DNA of 49,461 nt. It comes from Bacteroidia bacterium. GTDB taxonomy: Bacteria; Bacteroidota; Bacteroidia; CAILMK01; JBBDIG01. Position numbers and translations under genes: made by a program. This document shows positions 9,639 through 17,783 of the stretch, in pieces. The notes under the pieces were generated by a model, which did no database searches, was not told where the DNA came from, and saw only the letters and a list, made by a program, of their open reading frames with translations. Each line of letters begins with the position of its first letter. Position 1 is the first letter of the stretch. The DNA lies in NCBI GenBank assembly GCA_040880525.1, contig JBBDIG010000007.1:1-49461 (forward strand). Direction: 5' to 3'.

Positions 9639-10658
9639 CTATACTTTCTCAACTTTCTTAAATCCTTTTACCGGCTGAATAGTCAGATCATGAATTTTCC
9701 AGTCAATTTGCCGGATCTCTTTATAGGATTGCTCTATTTTCCCAATTAAATCATCAGTAGTCTGAATGTGGTCGGCAGGTATAATAAATACTTCTCCAAA
9801 GAATACAGCGCCATTTTCCCTTAGCCTCACCCTCACATCCTTTACCCAGTCAAGCTCCTTGAAGAATTCGTAGATTTTGAAATCCAAGGAATGTAGCTTG
9901 GTGTCCTCATCAATTTCCGTGGGAACCTGCTCCATAATATCTGTTATTGCGCCTTTAGTACGTAAGAATCCATCCTTGGCGATATTTAAAGCTATGAACA
10001 GGGCAGCAGCAGAATCAAACCACCATATTCCAAAACCGACTCCAATAATGCCTGCAATGGCAGCACCGGCAGTCTGCCAGTCCGCTTTCTGCGTATTGGC
10101 ATCTGTAAATAATATCTTATTGTGCAATTCTTTTGCGTAAGATAATTTCCTCCTGCCAAGGAACAATGCCGGTATAAAACTCCATAGCAATGCCGCGATC
10201 ATCAACCAGCCCATCCAGACGGTATGGCCAAACATTGTGGTATTTCCTATAGTGGGATGTTCTGCCCTTATCAATGCCATTGCAGAATCATATACAGTAT
10301 ATAACCCCATTAACAATAATGCAAAGGATCCGATAAGGAATGCAACTGTGAAAACTTTATGAAATCCATACTGGAACTTATGATCAGGTGGCCGTTTGTC
10401 ATAGATTGAATAAGCAATAAGAAAGACCAATGCCGGTATTATACTTAAGGTGTCTTCGAGCCAGGCAGTTTTCATTGCCTGAGAAGAGCCAAGTGTCAAA
10501 TACATTACAATAACCACAGAAATTAAATAAACAATGGTTACCCCTTCCAGCTTTTTTGCCTTTTTCAGTTTATTCCTCTTATCATCAGGCAGTTCATGAG
10601 CTTCGGTGCTTAAGAATTTATCACTGTGCTCTTTATTAGCTTTTTCCAGCTTTGACAT
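9639..10658 (-). CDS. CDF family cation transporter, divergent metal site
   Basis: The 339-residue protein has a charged cytoplasmic N-terminus (1-38), six predicted membrane segments between about 40 and 235, and a cytoplasmic C-terminal domain of about 100 residues. This is the cation diffusion facilitator layout. The family-like HKFQYGFHK loop follows TM2. The transport-site residues are unusual: TM2 has E68-D69 where HxxxD is normal, and TM5 has D186-x6-D193 (TDANTQKAD), with Thr in place of the usual His. Metal specificity may therefore differ from Zn/Mn exporters, or the protein may carry another cation. The start overlaps the end of the upstream solute-binding lipoprotein gene by 23 bp, so the two are probably co-translated. 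Confidence 0.88.
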   Translation of the reverse strand: MSKLEKANKEHSDKFLSTEAHELPDDKRNKLKKAKKLEGVTIVYLISVVIVMYLTLGSSQAMKTAWLEDTLSIIPALVFLIAYSIYDKRPPDHKFQYGFHKVFTVAFLIGSFALLLMGLYTVYDSAMALIRAEHPTIGNTTMFGHTVWMGWLMIAALLWSFIPALFLGRRKLSYAKELHNKILFTDANTQKADWQTAGAAIAGIIGVGFGIWWFDSAAALFIALNIAKDGFLRTKGAITDIMEQVPTEIDEDTKLHSLDFKIYEFFKELDWVKDVRVRLRENGAVFFGEVFIIPADHIQTTDDLIGKIEQSYKEIRQIDWKIHDLTIQPVKGFKKVEKV

Positions 10659-11313
10659 AATCTTTAATGAATTGTTCCAGATCTGTTAACAAACCATTTT
10701 CTCCTTTAGGAACGGCCAGCACATGTGCAATTTCTTTCAGGTCTTTTTCAGATATATTTAAACCCATTGATTTTAATTCATCTTCTGGGGCAACAATAAG
10801 CTGAGTGAGGATACCCGGTAAAGAGTCATAAATCACAGGTTCTCCATTATTTTCTAATACTGCCAATAATGCATCAGAACCTCTTTTGACAAGTACCTTT
10901 TTGTTTTTAATTTCTTCAGAAATGGTAATATTGGAAGGAGCACCGATCTTTATTCTTTCAGTAAAATAGGGTTGGGTAAACCCTGCATGTGATTTAAAAA
11001 CAGAAGATTCGGTAAAGCCGCCAATCGCGATATCGATCTGATATTCCTTTAAAAGGCCAATAAGATGTTCCTGTGACCCTGGGTACCATTCTATATTTGC
11101 ATTTAACGTTTTTGCATAAGCTTTAATAATTTCGGCTTCTATACCTATAGCTTCACCTGTATAATATCCACTCCATTTACCATCTTCGGCTATGCCAACC
11201 CTGATTGTCTTGCCTTTGATCCGTTCTAAGGTATTCTCAGGATCCTTTGGAAAATCATCACATGCAAAAAGCAATGTAATTGCTAATAAATAAAAAATCT
11301 GAATAAATTTCAT
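10636..11313 (-). CDS. Family 3 solute-binding lipoprotein
   Basis: The 225-residue protein is a predicted lipoprotein: MKFIQIFYLLAITLLFAC places the lipobox cysteine at residue 18. The rest matches a bacterial extracellular solute-binding protein family 3 fold, with IRVGIAEDGKWSGY, IGIEAEIIKAYA, IDIAIGGFTES, FTQPYFTERI and VLVKRGSDAL. These proteins normally bind amino acids or similar small organic solutes for ABC importers or receptor kinases. Here no permease or ATPase follows. The next gene is a CDF cation transporter that overlaps by 23 bp, an unusual partner. A start-codon hairpin may control translation (separate entry). Confidence 0.88.
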   Translation of the reverse strand: MKFIQIFYLLAITLLFACDDFPKDPENTLERIKGKTIRVGIAEDGKWSGYYTGEAIGIEAEIIKAYAKTLNANIEWYPGSQEHLIGLLKEYQIDIAIGGFTESSVFKSHAGFTQPYFTERIKIGAPSNITISEEIKNKKVLVKRGSDALLAVLENNGEPVIYDSLPGILTQLIVAPEDELKSMGLNISEKDLKEIAHVLAVPKGENGLLTDLEQFIKDYVKAGKS

Positions 11314-11389
11314 CAGCAGCAGGAGTTAATCGCGTATATAACAGAAAGTTTAAATCCTTTGTTGCGGATTTAGGTAGCCGCTGCTGATG
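11311..11389 (-). promoter_or_regulatory. Nested stem-loops pairing the start codon of the lipoprotein/CDF operon
   Basis: CATCAGCAGC (11311-11320) and GCTGCTGATG (11380-11389) are perfect 10-bp inverted repeats. On the minus-strand transcript the second arm contains the AUG of the lipoprotein gene. Between the arms lies another perfect 7-bp stem, TAAATCC (11351-11357) with GGATTTA (11366-11372) and an 8-nt loop. The transcript could thus hide its start codon. It does not resemble the NiCo or yybP-ykoY metal riboswitches as far as I can judge. A chance inverted repeat remains possible. Confidence 0.4.
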
Positions 11390-11512
11390 GGTGATACGAA
11401 GTATTTAACAGGTGGCTTTTAAATCCCTGTCCTACATTTTAAGCTCCTGCCATTCGCTGATAGGAAAATGAATCCCCATAGCTTTTCCTTTTATTGATTA
11501 TGAATTATACTA

Positions 11513-11947
11513 TCACATCCAGGCCATTTTATTCGGATGGCGGCAAATAATCCAATACTTGATGATCCGGTCCAGCATTTCGGCCATTTCCTCGGATCTC
11601 ATTGGCTTTTCAAAGTAGCCTTGTACACCATACTGGTATGCCTGGAAAACTTCTTCCTTTGTCGCTGAAGTACTTGAAAAGATAAAGGGAATAGATTTGA
11701 TCTTCAGCTCTTCATCCTGGTCTATGGCTTTCTTTAATTCAAGGCCATTCATTTCCGGCATATCCATATCTGAAATGATCAGGAAAATTGTCTCCTTTGT
11801 ATCCTTAAGATACTTCAGCAATTCTTCAGGATTATTAAAATGTTCAACTGCAATATCCCATTCCAGCGCTTGCAGGCTTCTTATTAATAATTCCTTCTCA
11901 AAATCTTCATCATCTACTAGTATTAATTTTCCTTTTACCTTCTTCAT
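11513..11947 (-). CDS. Single-domain response regulator
   Basis: The 144-residue protein is a CheY-like receiver and little else. The acidic cluster VDDED begins at residue 11. The phosphoacceptor is D60 in ISDMDMPEMNG, the switch Ser/Thr region is FSSTS (90-94), and the conserved Lys is K114 in YFEKPM. There is no output domain, so it should act by protein-protein contact, as in phosphorelays or Rcp-type regulators. The ATG at 11947 gives the typical MKKVKGKLILVDDED start; an in-frame TTG at 11962 is less likely. No histidine kinase is adjacent, so its partner is unknown. Confidence 0.9.
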   Translation of the reverse strand: MKKVKGKLILVDDEDFEKELLIRSLQALEWDIAVEHFNNPEELLKYLKDTKETIFLIISDMDMPEMNGLELKKAIDQDEELKIKSIPFIFSSTSATKEEVFQAYQYGVQGYFEKPMRSEEMAEMLDRIIKYWIICRHPNKMAWM

Positions 11948-12478
11948 GGTTCTATAATTCAATTTTTGTATTATTATTTTAACCCTGATTTTAAAATACT
12001 TCTTGCAGAACAGTTACAGGCTAATTGCCTGCCGCGCTTCATGCCGGTTCTATGCAAATTTCAACATTCGCCAGGTCCTTTCCTGTCATCAAAAAGTGTT
12101 ACAAAATCTAATGCAAAGATCATAAAGATGTTTGTTTTAAGGAAACGACAGGAATGTACTGATAGCGCTAAAGGGAACTCATTCCGTTGCATCTGCAAGC
12201 TTAACCCCGCCTGCGCAATACCTGCCATGTGATCATTGCGGGCGGTAAGGAGGTCGGTAAAGGAGTGGTGGATCATCCACCAAGCAAATGCATAAAATGC
12301 GTAATTTTGCACCCTCTTATGCCAGCGTATCTCAAACATAGCATTACTTCTCCGCCCTGAGGTTCTCCCCCTCTGCTGCAACTGCCGGTGGGCCGGTGCC
12401 TGCTTTTCTCCTGTGGTACGGTATTCTATTTTCAGCTTTTAAAAAAGGAGCTAATTGGCAAACGATATAAACAGAAAA
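11948..12478. other. Divergent intergenic region, no gene seen
   Basis: This stretch of about 530 bp separates the minus-strand response regulator from plus-strand prfC and should hold promoters for both. Open frames that cross it have no recognisable protein pattern and run into prfC antisense. No tRNA or known RNA was recognised. A TAATTTTG at 12302 is the best promoter candidate. Confidence 0.5.
12302..12309 (+). promoter_or_regulatory. Candidate -7 element (TAATTTTG) for prfC
   Basis: The octamer matches TAnnTTTG and is followed by CACC, a common continuation in this phylum. The implied leader would be about 160 nt. No clear -33 element is seen. Confidence 0.3.
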
Positions 12479-14095
12479 ATGAAAAGGGAAGACGAAATAA
12501 AAAAAAGAAGAACGTTCGGAATTATCAGCCATCCTGACGCGGGTAAAACCACGCTTACGGAAAAACTTCTTCTGTTTGGAGGCGCCATCCAAACGGCCGG
12601 TGCTGTAAAAAACAATAAGATAAAGAAAACCGCTACTTCTGACTTTATGGAAATAGAGAAACAGCGGGGCATTTCTGTAGCTACATCGGTAATGGGTTTT
12701 GAATATCGTGGGTTTAAGATCAACATCCTGGATACTCCGGGCCACAAGGATTTTGCTGAAGATACTTTTCGCACCCTGACGGCCGTGGACAGCGTAATCC
12801 TGGTAGTGGATTGTGTAAAGGGTGTGGAGGAACAAACCCGGAAGCTGATGGAGGTCTGCCGGATGCGGCATACACCTGTTATTGTATTTATCAATAAAAT
12901 GGATCGTCCCGGCAAAGATCCTTACGATCTCCTGGATGAACTGGAAGCTGAGCTGAATATCCATGTACGGCCCCTGAGCTGGCCCATCGGATCAGGATCT
13001 TCCTTTCAGGGGGTATTTAATCTGGCGAACCAGCAACTGCAGCTTTTTACGCCTGGCAAAACGGCCCTTCCTGAAGATACTATTGAAATACCTGACCTTA
13101 ACGATGAAATCCTGCAGCAGCAAATCGGAGAAAAGGCAACACTGCAATTGCGTGAAGATGCAGACCTGATCAACGAACTATATGAACCCCTGGATGCATC
13201 ACTTTACCGCGATGGCTATCTTGCACCGGTATTCTTCGGAAGTGCGCTTAACAATTTCGGAGTCCGCGAATTGCTGAATACGTTCGTAGACATTGCCCCG
13301 TGGCCACTGCCCCGCCCGGCCATTGAGCGCGAAATAGATCCGTTTGAAGAACAGTTTTCAGGATTTATATTTAAAATACACTCCAATCTTGATCCTAATC
13401 ACCGCGACCGCCTGGCCTTTTGCCGTGTATGTTCGGGCAAGTTCCAGCGCAACACTTTTTATTATCATACCCGCCTCGGCAAAAAACTCCGGTTCTCAAG
13501 CCCGGCCAGTTTTATGGCCAATGAAAAAAGCCTTACCGAAGAAGCCTGGCCCGGAGACGTTGTGGGGCTTTATGATAGCGGTAACTTCAAAATCGGAGAT
13601 ACCCTTACCGAAGGAGAAAACCTGACTTTCAAGGGAATTCCCAGTTTTTCGCCAGAGATATTTAAGGAACTGCAAAACAATGATCCTTTTAAAACAAAAC
13701 AATTGGAAAAGGGAATCCGGCAACTCACTGAGGAGGGCGTGGCGCAGCTATTCATCAAGCAGCCGGGAAACCGCAAGATTGTAGGAACCGTGGGCGATCT
13801 GCAGTTCGAAGTAATCCAGTTCCGCCTGCTGCATGAATATGGAGCCGCCTGTTCCTTCACTCCATTGAATTACCACAAGGCATGCTGGCTATCCGCAAAA
13901 AATGATGCAGCCCTTCGCCACTTTGAAAATGTGAAATCTCAGCATATTGCTTATGATAAAGCCGGGCGACCCGTATTCTTTGCTGAGAGCGAATGGTCAT
14001 TAAAAACCACCAGAGATGCCTATCCGGAAATTCAGTTTCATTTTACTTCTGAATTTGAACAACCTGCAGGGAGCAGCATTCAAACCCCTGCGTGA
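12479..14095 (+). CDS. prfC: Peptide chain release factor 3 (RF3) GTPase
   Basis: The 538-residue protein matches RF3 along its whole length (family about 530). Visible GTPase motifs are the P-loop SHPDAGKT (17-24), EKQRGIS in switch I (60-66), DTPGH (85-89) and NKMD (139-142). RF3-typical stretches follow, such as [28 protein letters not shown] and [10 protein letters not shown]3 removes RF1/RF2 from the ribosome after peptide release, using GTP. I choose the ATG at 12479. A TTG at 12455 (8 residues longer) has AGGAG four bases before it, so it is a real alternative, although members of this phylum rarely depend on Shine-Dalgarno pairing. It is a cytosolic single gene. Confidence 0.97.
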   Translation: MKREDEIKKRRTFGIISHPDAGKTTLTEKLLLFGGAIQTAGAVKNNKIKKTATSDFMEIEKQRGISVATSVMGFEYRGFKINILDTPGHKDFAEDTFRTLTAVDSVILVVDCVKGVEEQTRKLMEVCRMRHTPVIVFINKMDRPGKDPYDLLDELEAELNIHVRPLSWPIGSGSSFQGVFNLANQQLQLFTPGKTALPEDTIEIPDLNDEILQQQIGEKATLQLREDADLINELYEPLDASLYRDGYLAPVFFGSALNNFGVRELLNTFVDIAPWPLPRPAIEREIDPFEEQFSGFIFKIHSNLDPNHRDRLAFCRVCSGKFQRNTFYYHTRLGKKLRFSSPASFMANEKSLTEEAWPGDVVGLYDSGNFKIGDTLTEGENLTFKGIPSFSPEIFKELQNNDPFKTKQLEKGIRQLTEEGVAQLFIKQPGNRKIVGTVGDLQFEVIQFRLLHEYGAACSFTPLNYHKACWLSAKNDAALRHFENVKSQHIAYDKAGRPVFFAESEWSLKTTRDAYPEIQFHFTSEFEQPAGSSIQTPA

Positions 14096-14152
14096 TAAAC
14101 TGTTCATAATTAATTCTTTTGAATTACGTTTAACATTCAAAAATTCAAAAAA

Positions 14153-14458
14153 ATGAAACATTCAACAGCTTTATTTTTTAAGAAAAACCGGTCAGTAATC
14201 CTGCTGCTGATCAGTGCCCTCCTTATCACCAACTTTCTGTTTTTTATTGATGAAGGATATTATGATTTCAGGTGGATGAAAAGACTCGGAAACTGGATTC
14301 CATTCGTGGTTTATGCCGGTGCTATTTTTCTGGCTCAGTTAGGAATATACCACTTGATACTAAACCGGTATAAGGGCCGTGGCAAGACGGTGTTGAGTAT
14401 ATTAGGTGGAGCCACTTTAGGAATAATATTCGTGATCAGTCTGATTTTTACCAATTAA
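14153..14458 (+). CDS. Small membrane protein, three predicted TM segments
   Basis: The 101-residue protein has hydrophobic segments at about 15-32, 50-68 and 82-99, separated by charged loops (DEGYYDFRWMKR and NRYKGRGK). I do not recognise a family or catalytic motif. The ATG sits in an A-rich stretch 58 bp after prfC, so the gene may be read through from prfC or have its own promoter. A strong terminator begins a few bases after its stop codon. The function is unknown; the protein probably lies in the inner membrane. Confidence 0.75.
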   Translation: MKHSTALFFKKNRSVILLLISALLITNFLFFIDEGYYDFRWMKRLGNWIPFVVYAGAIFLAQLGIYHLILNRYKGRGKTVLSILGGATLGIIFVISLIFTN

Positions 14459-14462
14459 AAAA

Positions 14463-14494
14463 AACACCCCACAATCCTGAGATAGTGGGGTGTT
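14463..14494. terminator. Bidirectional intrinsic terminator
   Basis: AACACCCCAC (14463-14472) and GTGGGGTGTT (14485-14494) form a perfect 10-bp stem with a 12-nt loop. A-runs lie on the left and TTTTT on the right. It separates two convergent genes, so it can serve both strands. Confidence 0.9.
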
Positions 14495-14533
14495 AAAAGT
14501 TTTTATTAAGTATTTAAAATACCTTACCTTGTA

Positions 14534-15676
14534 CTATTCTGCTTGTACGGGCAATATTCTCACGAGTTCATCATCAGCCTGATTGACAAACCAAAGCTTG
14601 CCGTCAGGGCCAACCTTCAATCCCATTATTCCCGCTGAGCCTGTGCTGATACGGGCCAGTTCTGATTTGGATTCAGTATCGTAGGCGATAATTTCACCTG
14701 TGTCAAAATCACTCACGAAAAGCCTGTTATCCACTAACTCAATCCCCGCAGGGGCAGAAAGACCGGTTTCAGCAAAAACCTCCCATTTCGTATCGCCCAT
14801 CTCCCAGTGCTCTTCAAGGGGCTCATTGATCAACGGCAAATCAGATTTTTTCACGCCTGAATTAATATCCATCCTGATGATTCTTTTGTTGCCATTATCG
14901 GCAATGTAGAGCCAGCCACTGGTTTTATCCAGGATCATGTGGCTTGGTGCGTCAGGGTTCCACTTTACCTCTACATCACCATAGCGATGAACAAGTGCAT
15001 CCCCGTGATAGTCGTTACCCGGCCCGTGATCATCCACAAAGTCATACCTGACGATGTGTTCATGGTATCCGTCATATACCCAGTATACATTATCTTTTTC
15101 GTGCGCAATGCCCATTGAATGAGGGCTTCCATGCAGCATATCAAGGTGGCTGCCATTGCCTCCGGAAGGTTCAGCAAAAATACTCAGGTCTCCTGACCAT
15201 AACGAAGGTCCGGTAAAGGTTCCGCCACTATGGTTGGCGTCCTTCACCGCTGTGGTTGTGGCAAAATTTCCATTATCGCCAAAAGCGATGGCAGAAGGCA
15301 AAGACATGAAGTGCCATGCGTTGCCATCTGTTTTTCTTTCAAAACTCTGTCCGTCAGTTCCTGCTTCAAAGAAAATGGTAACGGAACCTCCGACAGACTC
15401 TATAGAGTGATTGATAACCCAAAGTTCGTCAGGCCTTTCAAAATTAAAATCCAGATCCCAGGGATCCTTGATTATCGGTGAGCCGGCAAGTACTTCAAAC
15501 TCGGGTGGATGAATTCCATATTCATCTTCCACCGCCTCTTCATAAAATTCAGGAACAGTATTGAGCATCTCCTCCTCCGGATCAGGCAGTGGCGGATCGG
15601 GTTCCTCGTCCTTTTTACAAGATGAGAGGGCAACAAGCCCTGCACAAATAAAGTAGATTAGCTTTTTAGTCATCAT
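14534..15676 (-). CDS. Lipoprotein with NHL/propeller-type repeats
   Basis: The 380-residue protein has a lipoprotein signal (LVALSSC, cysteine at about residue 20) followed by an acidic, proline-rich linker. The remainder looks like a beta-propeller of NHL/SMP-30-like repeats: LDFNFERPDELWVINH, HSMGIAHEKDNVYWVYDG, HMILDKTSGWLYIADNG, PAGIELVDNRLFVSDFDTG and IMGLKVGPDGKLWFVNQ. Such domains bind proteins or small ligands, or act as lactonase-like enzymes; no catalytic set is evident. It is probably anchored to the outer membrane. A good -7 element lies 35 nt upstream, and the gene ends at the shared terminator, so it is likely monocistronic. Confidence 0.82.
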   Translation of the reverse strand: MMTKKLIYFICAGLVALSSCKKDEEPDPPLPDPEEEMLNTVPEFYEEAVEDEYGIHPPEFEVLAGSPIIKDPWDLDFNFERPDELWVINHSIESVGGSVTIFFEAGTDGQSFERKTDGNAWHFMSLPSAIAFGDNGNFATTTAVKDANHSGGTFTGPSLWSGDLSIFAEPSGGNGSHLDMLHGSPHSMGIAHEKDNVYWVYDGYHEHIVRYDFVDDHGPGNDYHGDALVHRYGDVEVKWNPDAPSHMILDKTSGWLYIADNGNKRIIRMDINSGVKKSDLPLINEPLEEHWEMGDTKWEVFAETGLSAPAGIELVDNRLFVSDFDTGEIIAYDTESKSELARISTGSAGIMGLKVGPDGKLWFVNQADDELVRILPVQAE

Positions 15677-15710
15677 TCTGTTATTTTAGTTATTAAGTGT
15701 TTCGTTGTTT

Positions 15711-15718
15711 CAAAAATA
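15711..15718 (-). promoter_or_regulatory. Candidate -7 element (TATTTTTG on the minus strand)
   Basis: CAAAAATA on the + strand is TATTTTTG on the coding strand, an exact TAnnTTTG match. It would give a leader of about 30 nt for the propeller lipoprotein gene. A TTG lies upstream (15733-15735), but nearer than the usual -33 spacing. Confidence 0.45.
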
Positions 15719-15793
15719 ATACTTTGCTCAGACAACCTTTTTCAGAAAAGTCTGATTATGTCTTTCTGAATTTTCCTGAGGTTGTCAGATGTG

Positions 15794-16705
15794 TCATGAT
15801 TTATCGGTTGTTTTCCAGAATTCGATGCCGACCGGTGTATAAACAGGATCCCATTTCCCCCACGGCATTCCAAGATTTCCTGATTTAAAGTACAGGGGGG
15901 CAAGATTCTTTTGTAAATACTCAGAGGCTTTAACTGATTGGAAAGCTGCGTCATAACCGTCTGGGTCAGGTTCCATATTCTTGCCAAAAATGCGATTCAG
16001 CGCGGGTCCGTCAAAGCACCAAGCCTTTGAGGGCTCATGATACCAAAGTTCCTTTGCTGCATTTGTCGTGATAAACATGGGCTGTCCAGGCTTCAACACC
16101 CGTTTTAGTTCTTTAATGGCCTGGGCAGTCGCCTCAATCTGAGGTATATGCTCTATTGCGCTCGTTGAAATAATTGCATCCACCGAGTTATCCTCGAGAA
16201 TGGACAAATCCCTGAGATCAGCCTGAAGGAAAGTGATATTGCCTTTAACGCGTTTTCTGGTTGTTTCCTTCACCATGGAGGTAGTCAAAGCCCGGTAGAG
16301 CAATTGTCTGTACTTGAATGCCATTGATGGTTGAATAGATTTTTGTCCTGCCTTTAAATGCTGCACATACTCTTCGGTTGAAGTGAAATGCTCTTTTTTC
16401 TCAATCCGGAAAAGCAGCGTTTGCAGCCGGGAAATCGCGCGGGGAGCATAGTCTATACTTATTAAATCATAACCATTAGCCGCTAAAAGAAACTGCATCA
16501 AACCCTGGCCCGCTCCTGCGTCCAGAATTTTTGCACCCCGCCCAAGCTGTAGTTCTTCTATTTTCTCCAATTGCCAGATCAGGTCGAGCACATAATGCCA
16601 CCCAAGCTGTGCATTAAATATATTTCTCCAGTATTCAATCAGCCGAAGCGCTTTATCGTTTTCCAGCAGCCGCGGAGTAAGCAGCCTCCAGTTATCCTGT
16701 TTCAT
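15794..16705 (-). CDS. Class I SAM-dependent methyltransferase
   Basis: The 303-residue protein has a Rossmann-type SAM site: motif I ILDAGAGQG (60-68), an acidic strand end (ISIDYAPRA), the post-I region TFLQADLRDLS and motif IV-like VDAIISTSAIEHIP. This pattern fits methyltransferase type 11/25 proteins acting on small molecules or lipids. The N-terminal 55 residues are rich in aromatic residues and may bind substrate. It is long for a minimal methyltransferase because of an insertion after motif I. The neighbours give no clue to the substrate. ATG start. Confidence 0.85.
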   Translation of the reverse strand: MKQDNWRLLTPRLLENDKALRLIEYWRNIFNAQLGWHYVLDLIWQLEKIEELQLGRGAKILDAGAGQGLMQFLLAANGYDLISIDYAPRAISRLQTLLFRIEKKEHFTSTEEYVQHLKAGQKSIQPSMAFKYRQLLYRALTTSMVKETTRKRVKGNITFLQADLRDLSILEDNSVDAIISTSAIEHIPQIEATAQAIKELKRVLKPGQPMFITTNAAKELWYHEPSKAWCFDGPALNRIFGKNMEPDPDGYDAAFQSVKASEYLQKNLAPLYFKSGNLGMPWGKWDPVYTPVGIEFWKTTDKS

Positions 16706-17004
16706 TATTTTATGCTAAAAATTTCTTGTGCTATTGAGCCGTGCAGTTTGGCTTCCGGTTTCACGCTGGAATTAGTGGCTCCTGAACGAAGAGAAAGCCA
16801 AACGGGCAAAGATATGTAAGAAGAAAATACAGGGCGGCATATTGCAGTATCAGTATTTCCATGATTTACAGGTTCCTGATCTTAATTCTGCAAAAATTCA
16901 AGAGGCAGCCGGAGCCCGAATAGCCATTCAAAGAAAACGTTGCCGTCACAAAAATGCTTTACAGATATCACAAAACATGCTCATTGCACTGCATCTTTGC
17001 ACCT

Positions 17005-17415
17005 GTGATTACCCAACACGAATTTATACTCCCGCCTCATCCACGAGGCTTCCATATCATTACCCGCCAGGTTGAGGAAGCTCTGCCACCTCTGCCGCAG
17101 GCGGGCCTTCTTCATGTTTTTATTAAGCATACCTCCGCAGGACTGGCGCTGAATGAAAATGCTGACCCCAGCGTCCGCAGGGATTTTGAGAACAGCTTTA
17201 ACCACTTGGTGCCGGAAGATGAACCTTATTACACCCACACAATGGAAGGCAGCGATGATATGCCGGCCCATATTAAAGCTGCTTTGACAGGCAGCAGCAT
17301 TACGGTTCCGGTTTTTCGCGGGCGGCTGAACCTCGGCACCTGGCAAGGCATTTATCTTTGCGAATTCCGCAATCATGGCGGCCCACGTAACATTGTACTA
17401 ACGCTGATCTCCTAA
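17005..17415 (+). CDS. YjbQ/UPF0047 family protein (secondary thiamine-phosphate synthase-like)
   Basis: The protein shows the UPF0047 signature RGFHIIT, HVFIKHTSAGLALNENAD, HLVPEDEPYYTHTMEGSDDMPAHIK and QGIYLCEFRNHGGPR. Family members are small trimeric proteins with a conserved His/Asp cluster. Some complement thiamine-phosphate synthase mutants, but their cellular role is uncertain. I place the start at GTG 17005, giving 136 residues. The N-terminus then aligns with the usual 17 residues before RGFH and the length matches the family (about 138). An ATG at 16954 would add 17 residues with no family match. The stop overlaps the next ATG (TAATG), and the gene is first in a chain of three. Confidence 0.87.
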   Translation: MITQHEFILPPHPRGFHIITRQVEEALPPLPQAGLLHVFIKHTSAGLALNENADPSVRRDFENSFNHLVPEDEPYYTHTMEGSDDMPAHIKAALTGSSITVPVFRGRLNLGTWQGIYLCEFRNHGGPRNIVLTLIS

Positions 17416-17783
17416 TGGTTCGGACAACTCCTTTGCAGCGCTTATTATCTTTACCTGTTATGGCAGTTCTTGTTCTTTTTGTGTCTTGTAACTCCAATAA
17501 CGAAGAGCACCATAGTGAAGCAACATGGACTGATGAAGACAAGGAATCATTTCTGGAAAATTGCCTGATGAACTCTGCATCGTATCCTGAAGTGGATGCT
17601 GAAAAATACTGCGAATGCGTAGTGGAGAAAATGCAGGATGCCTACTCCCCGGAAGAACTTGGCCGGTTGTCAATGGGCGAGGTGACTGAGGAGATGGGTG
17701 AATTTGGACGAGCCTGCCTTAAGGATCAGGGACTGAATATCGCTGATTTAGAAATAGAACCCACCGACTCAATAACACAATAA
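17415..17783 (+). CDS. Small cysteine-containing lipoprotein
   Basis: This 122-residue protein has a lipobox (VLFVSC) after a hydrophobic signal, so it is a predicted lipoprotein. The mature part is acidic and helical, with further cysteines in NCLMNS, YCECVVEKM and ACLKDQ. Their spacing suggests a small disulfide-linked helical bundle. I do not recognise a named family. Its start and stop both overlap its neighbours as TAATG, so it is almost certainly co-translated with the YjbQ-like and TerC genes. The function is unknown. Confidence 0.8.
   Translation: MVRTTPLQRLLSLPVMAVLVLFVSCNSNNEEHHSEATWTDEDKESFLENCLMNSASYPEVDAEKYCECVVEKMQDAYSPEELGRLSMGEVTEEMGEFGRACLKDQGLNIADLEIEPTDSITQ

Noticed and set aside
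12061-12964. Frames of 106, 154 and 206 codons on the minus strand around the prfC start
   Set aside because: They are antisense to the well-supported prfC gene or its leader and carry no family pattern.
16747-16802. 8-bp inverted repeat TTTGGCTT / AAGCCAAA between divergent genes
   Set aside because: It is short, with a 40-nt loop, no T-run and no link to a start codon. Chance is enough.
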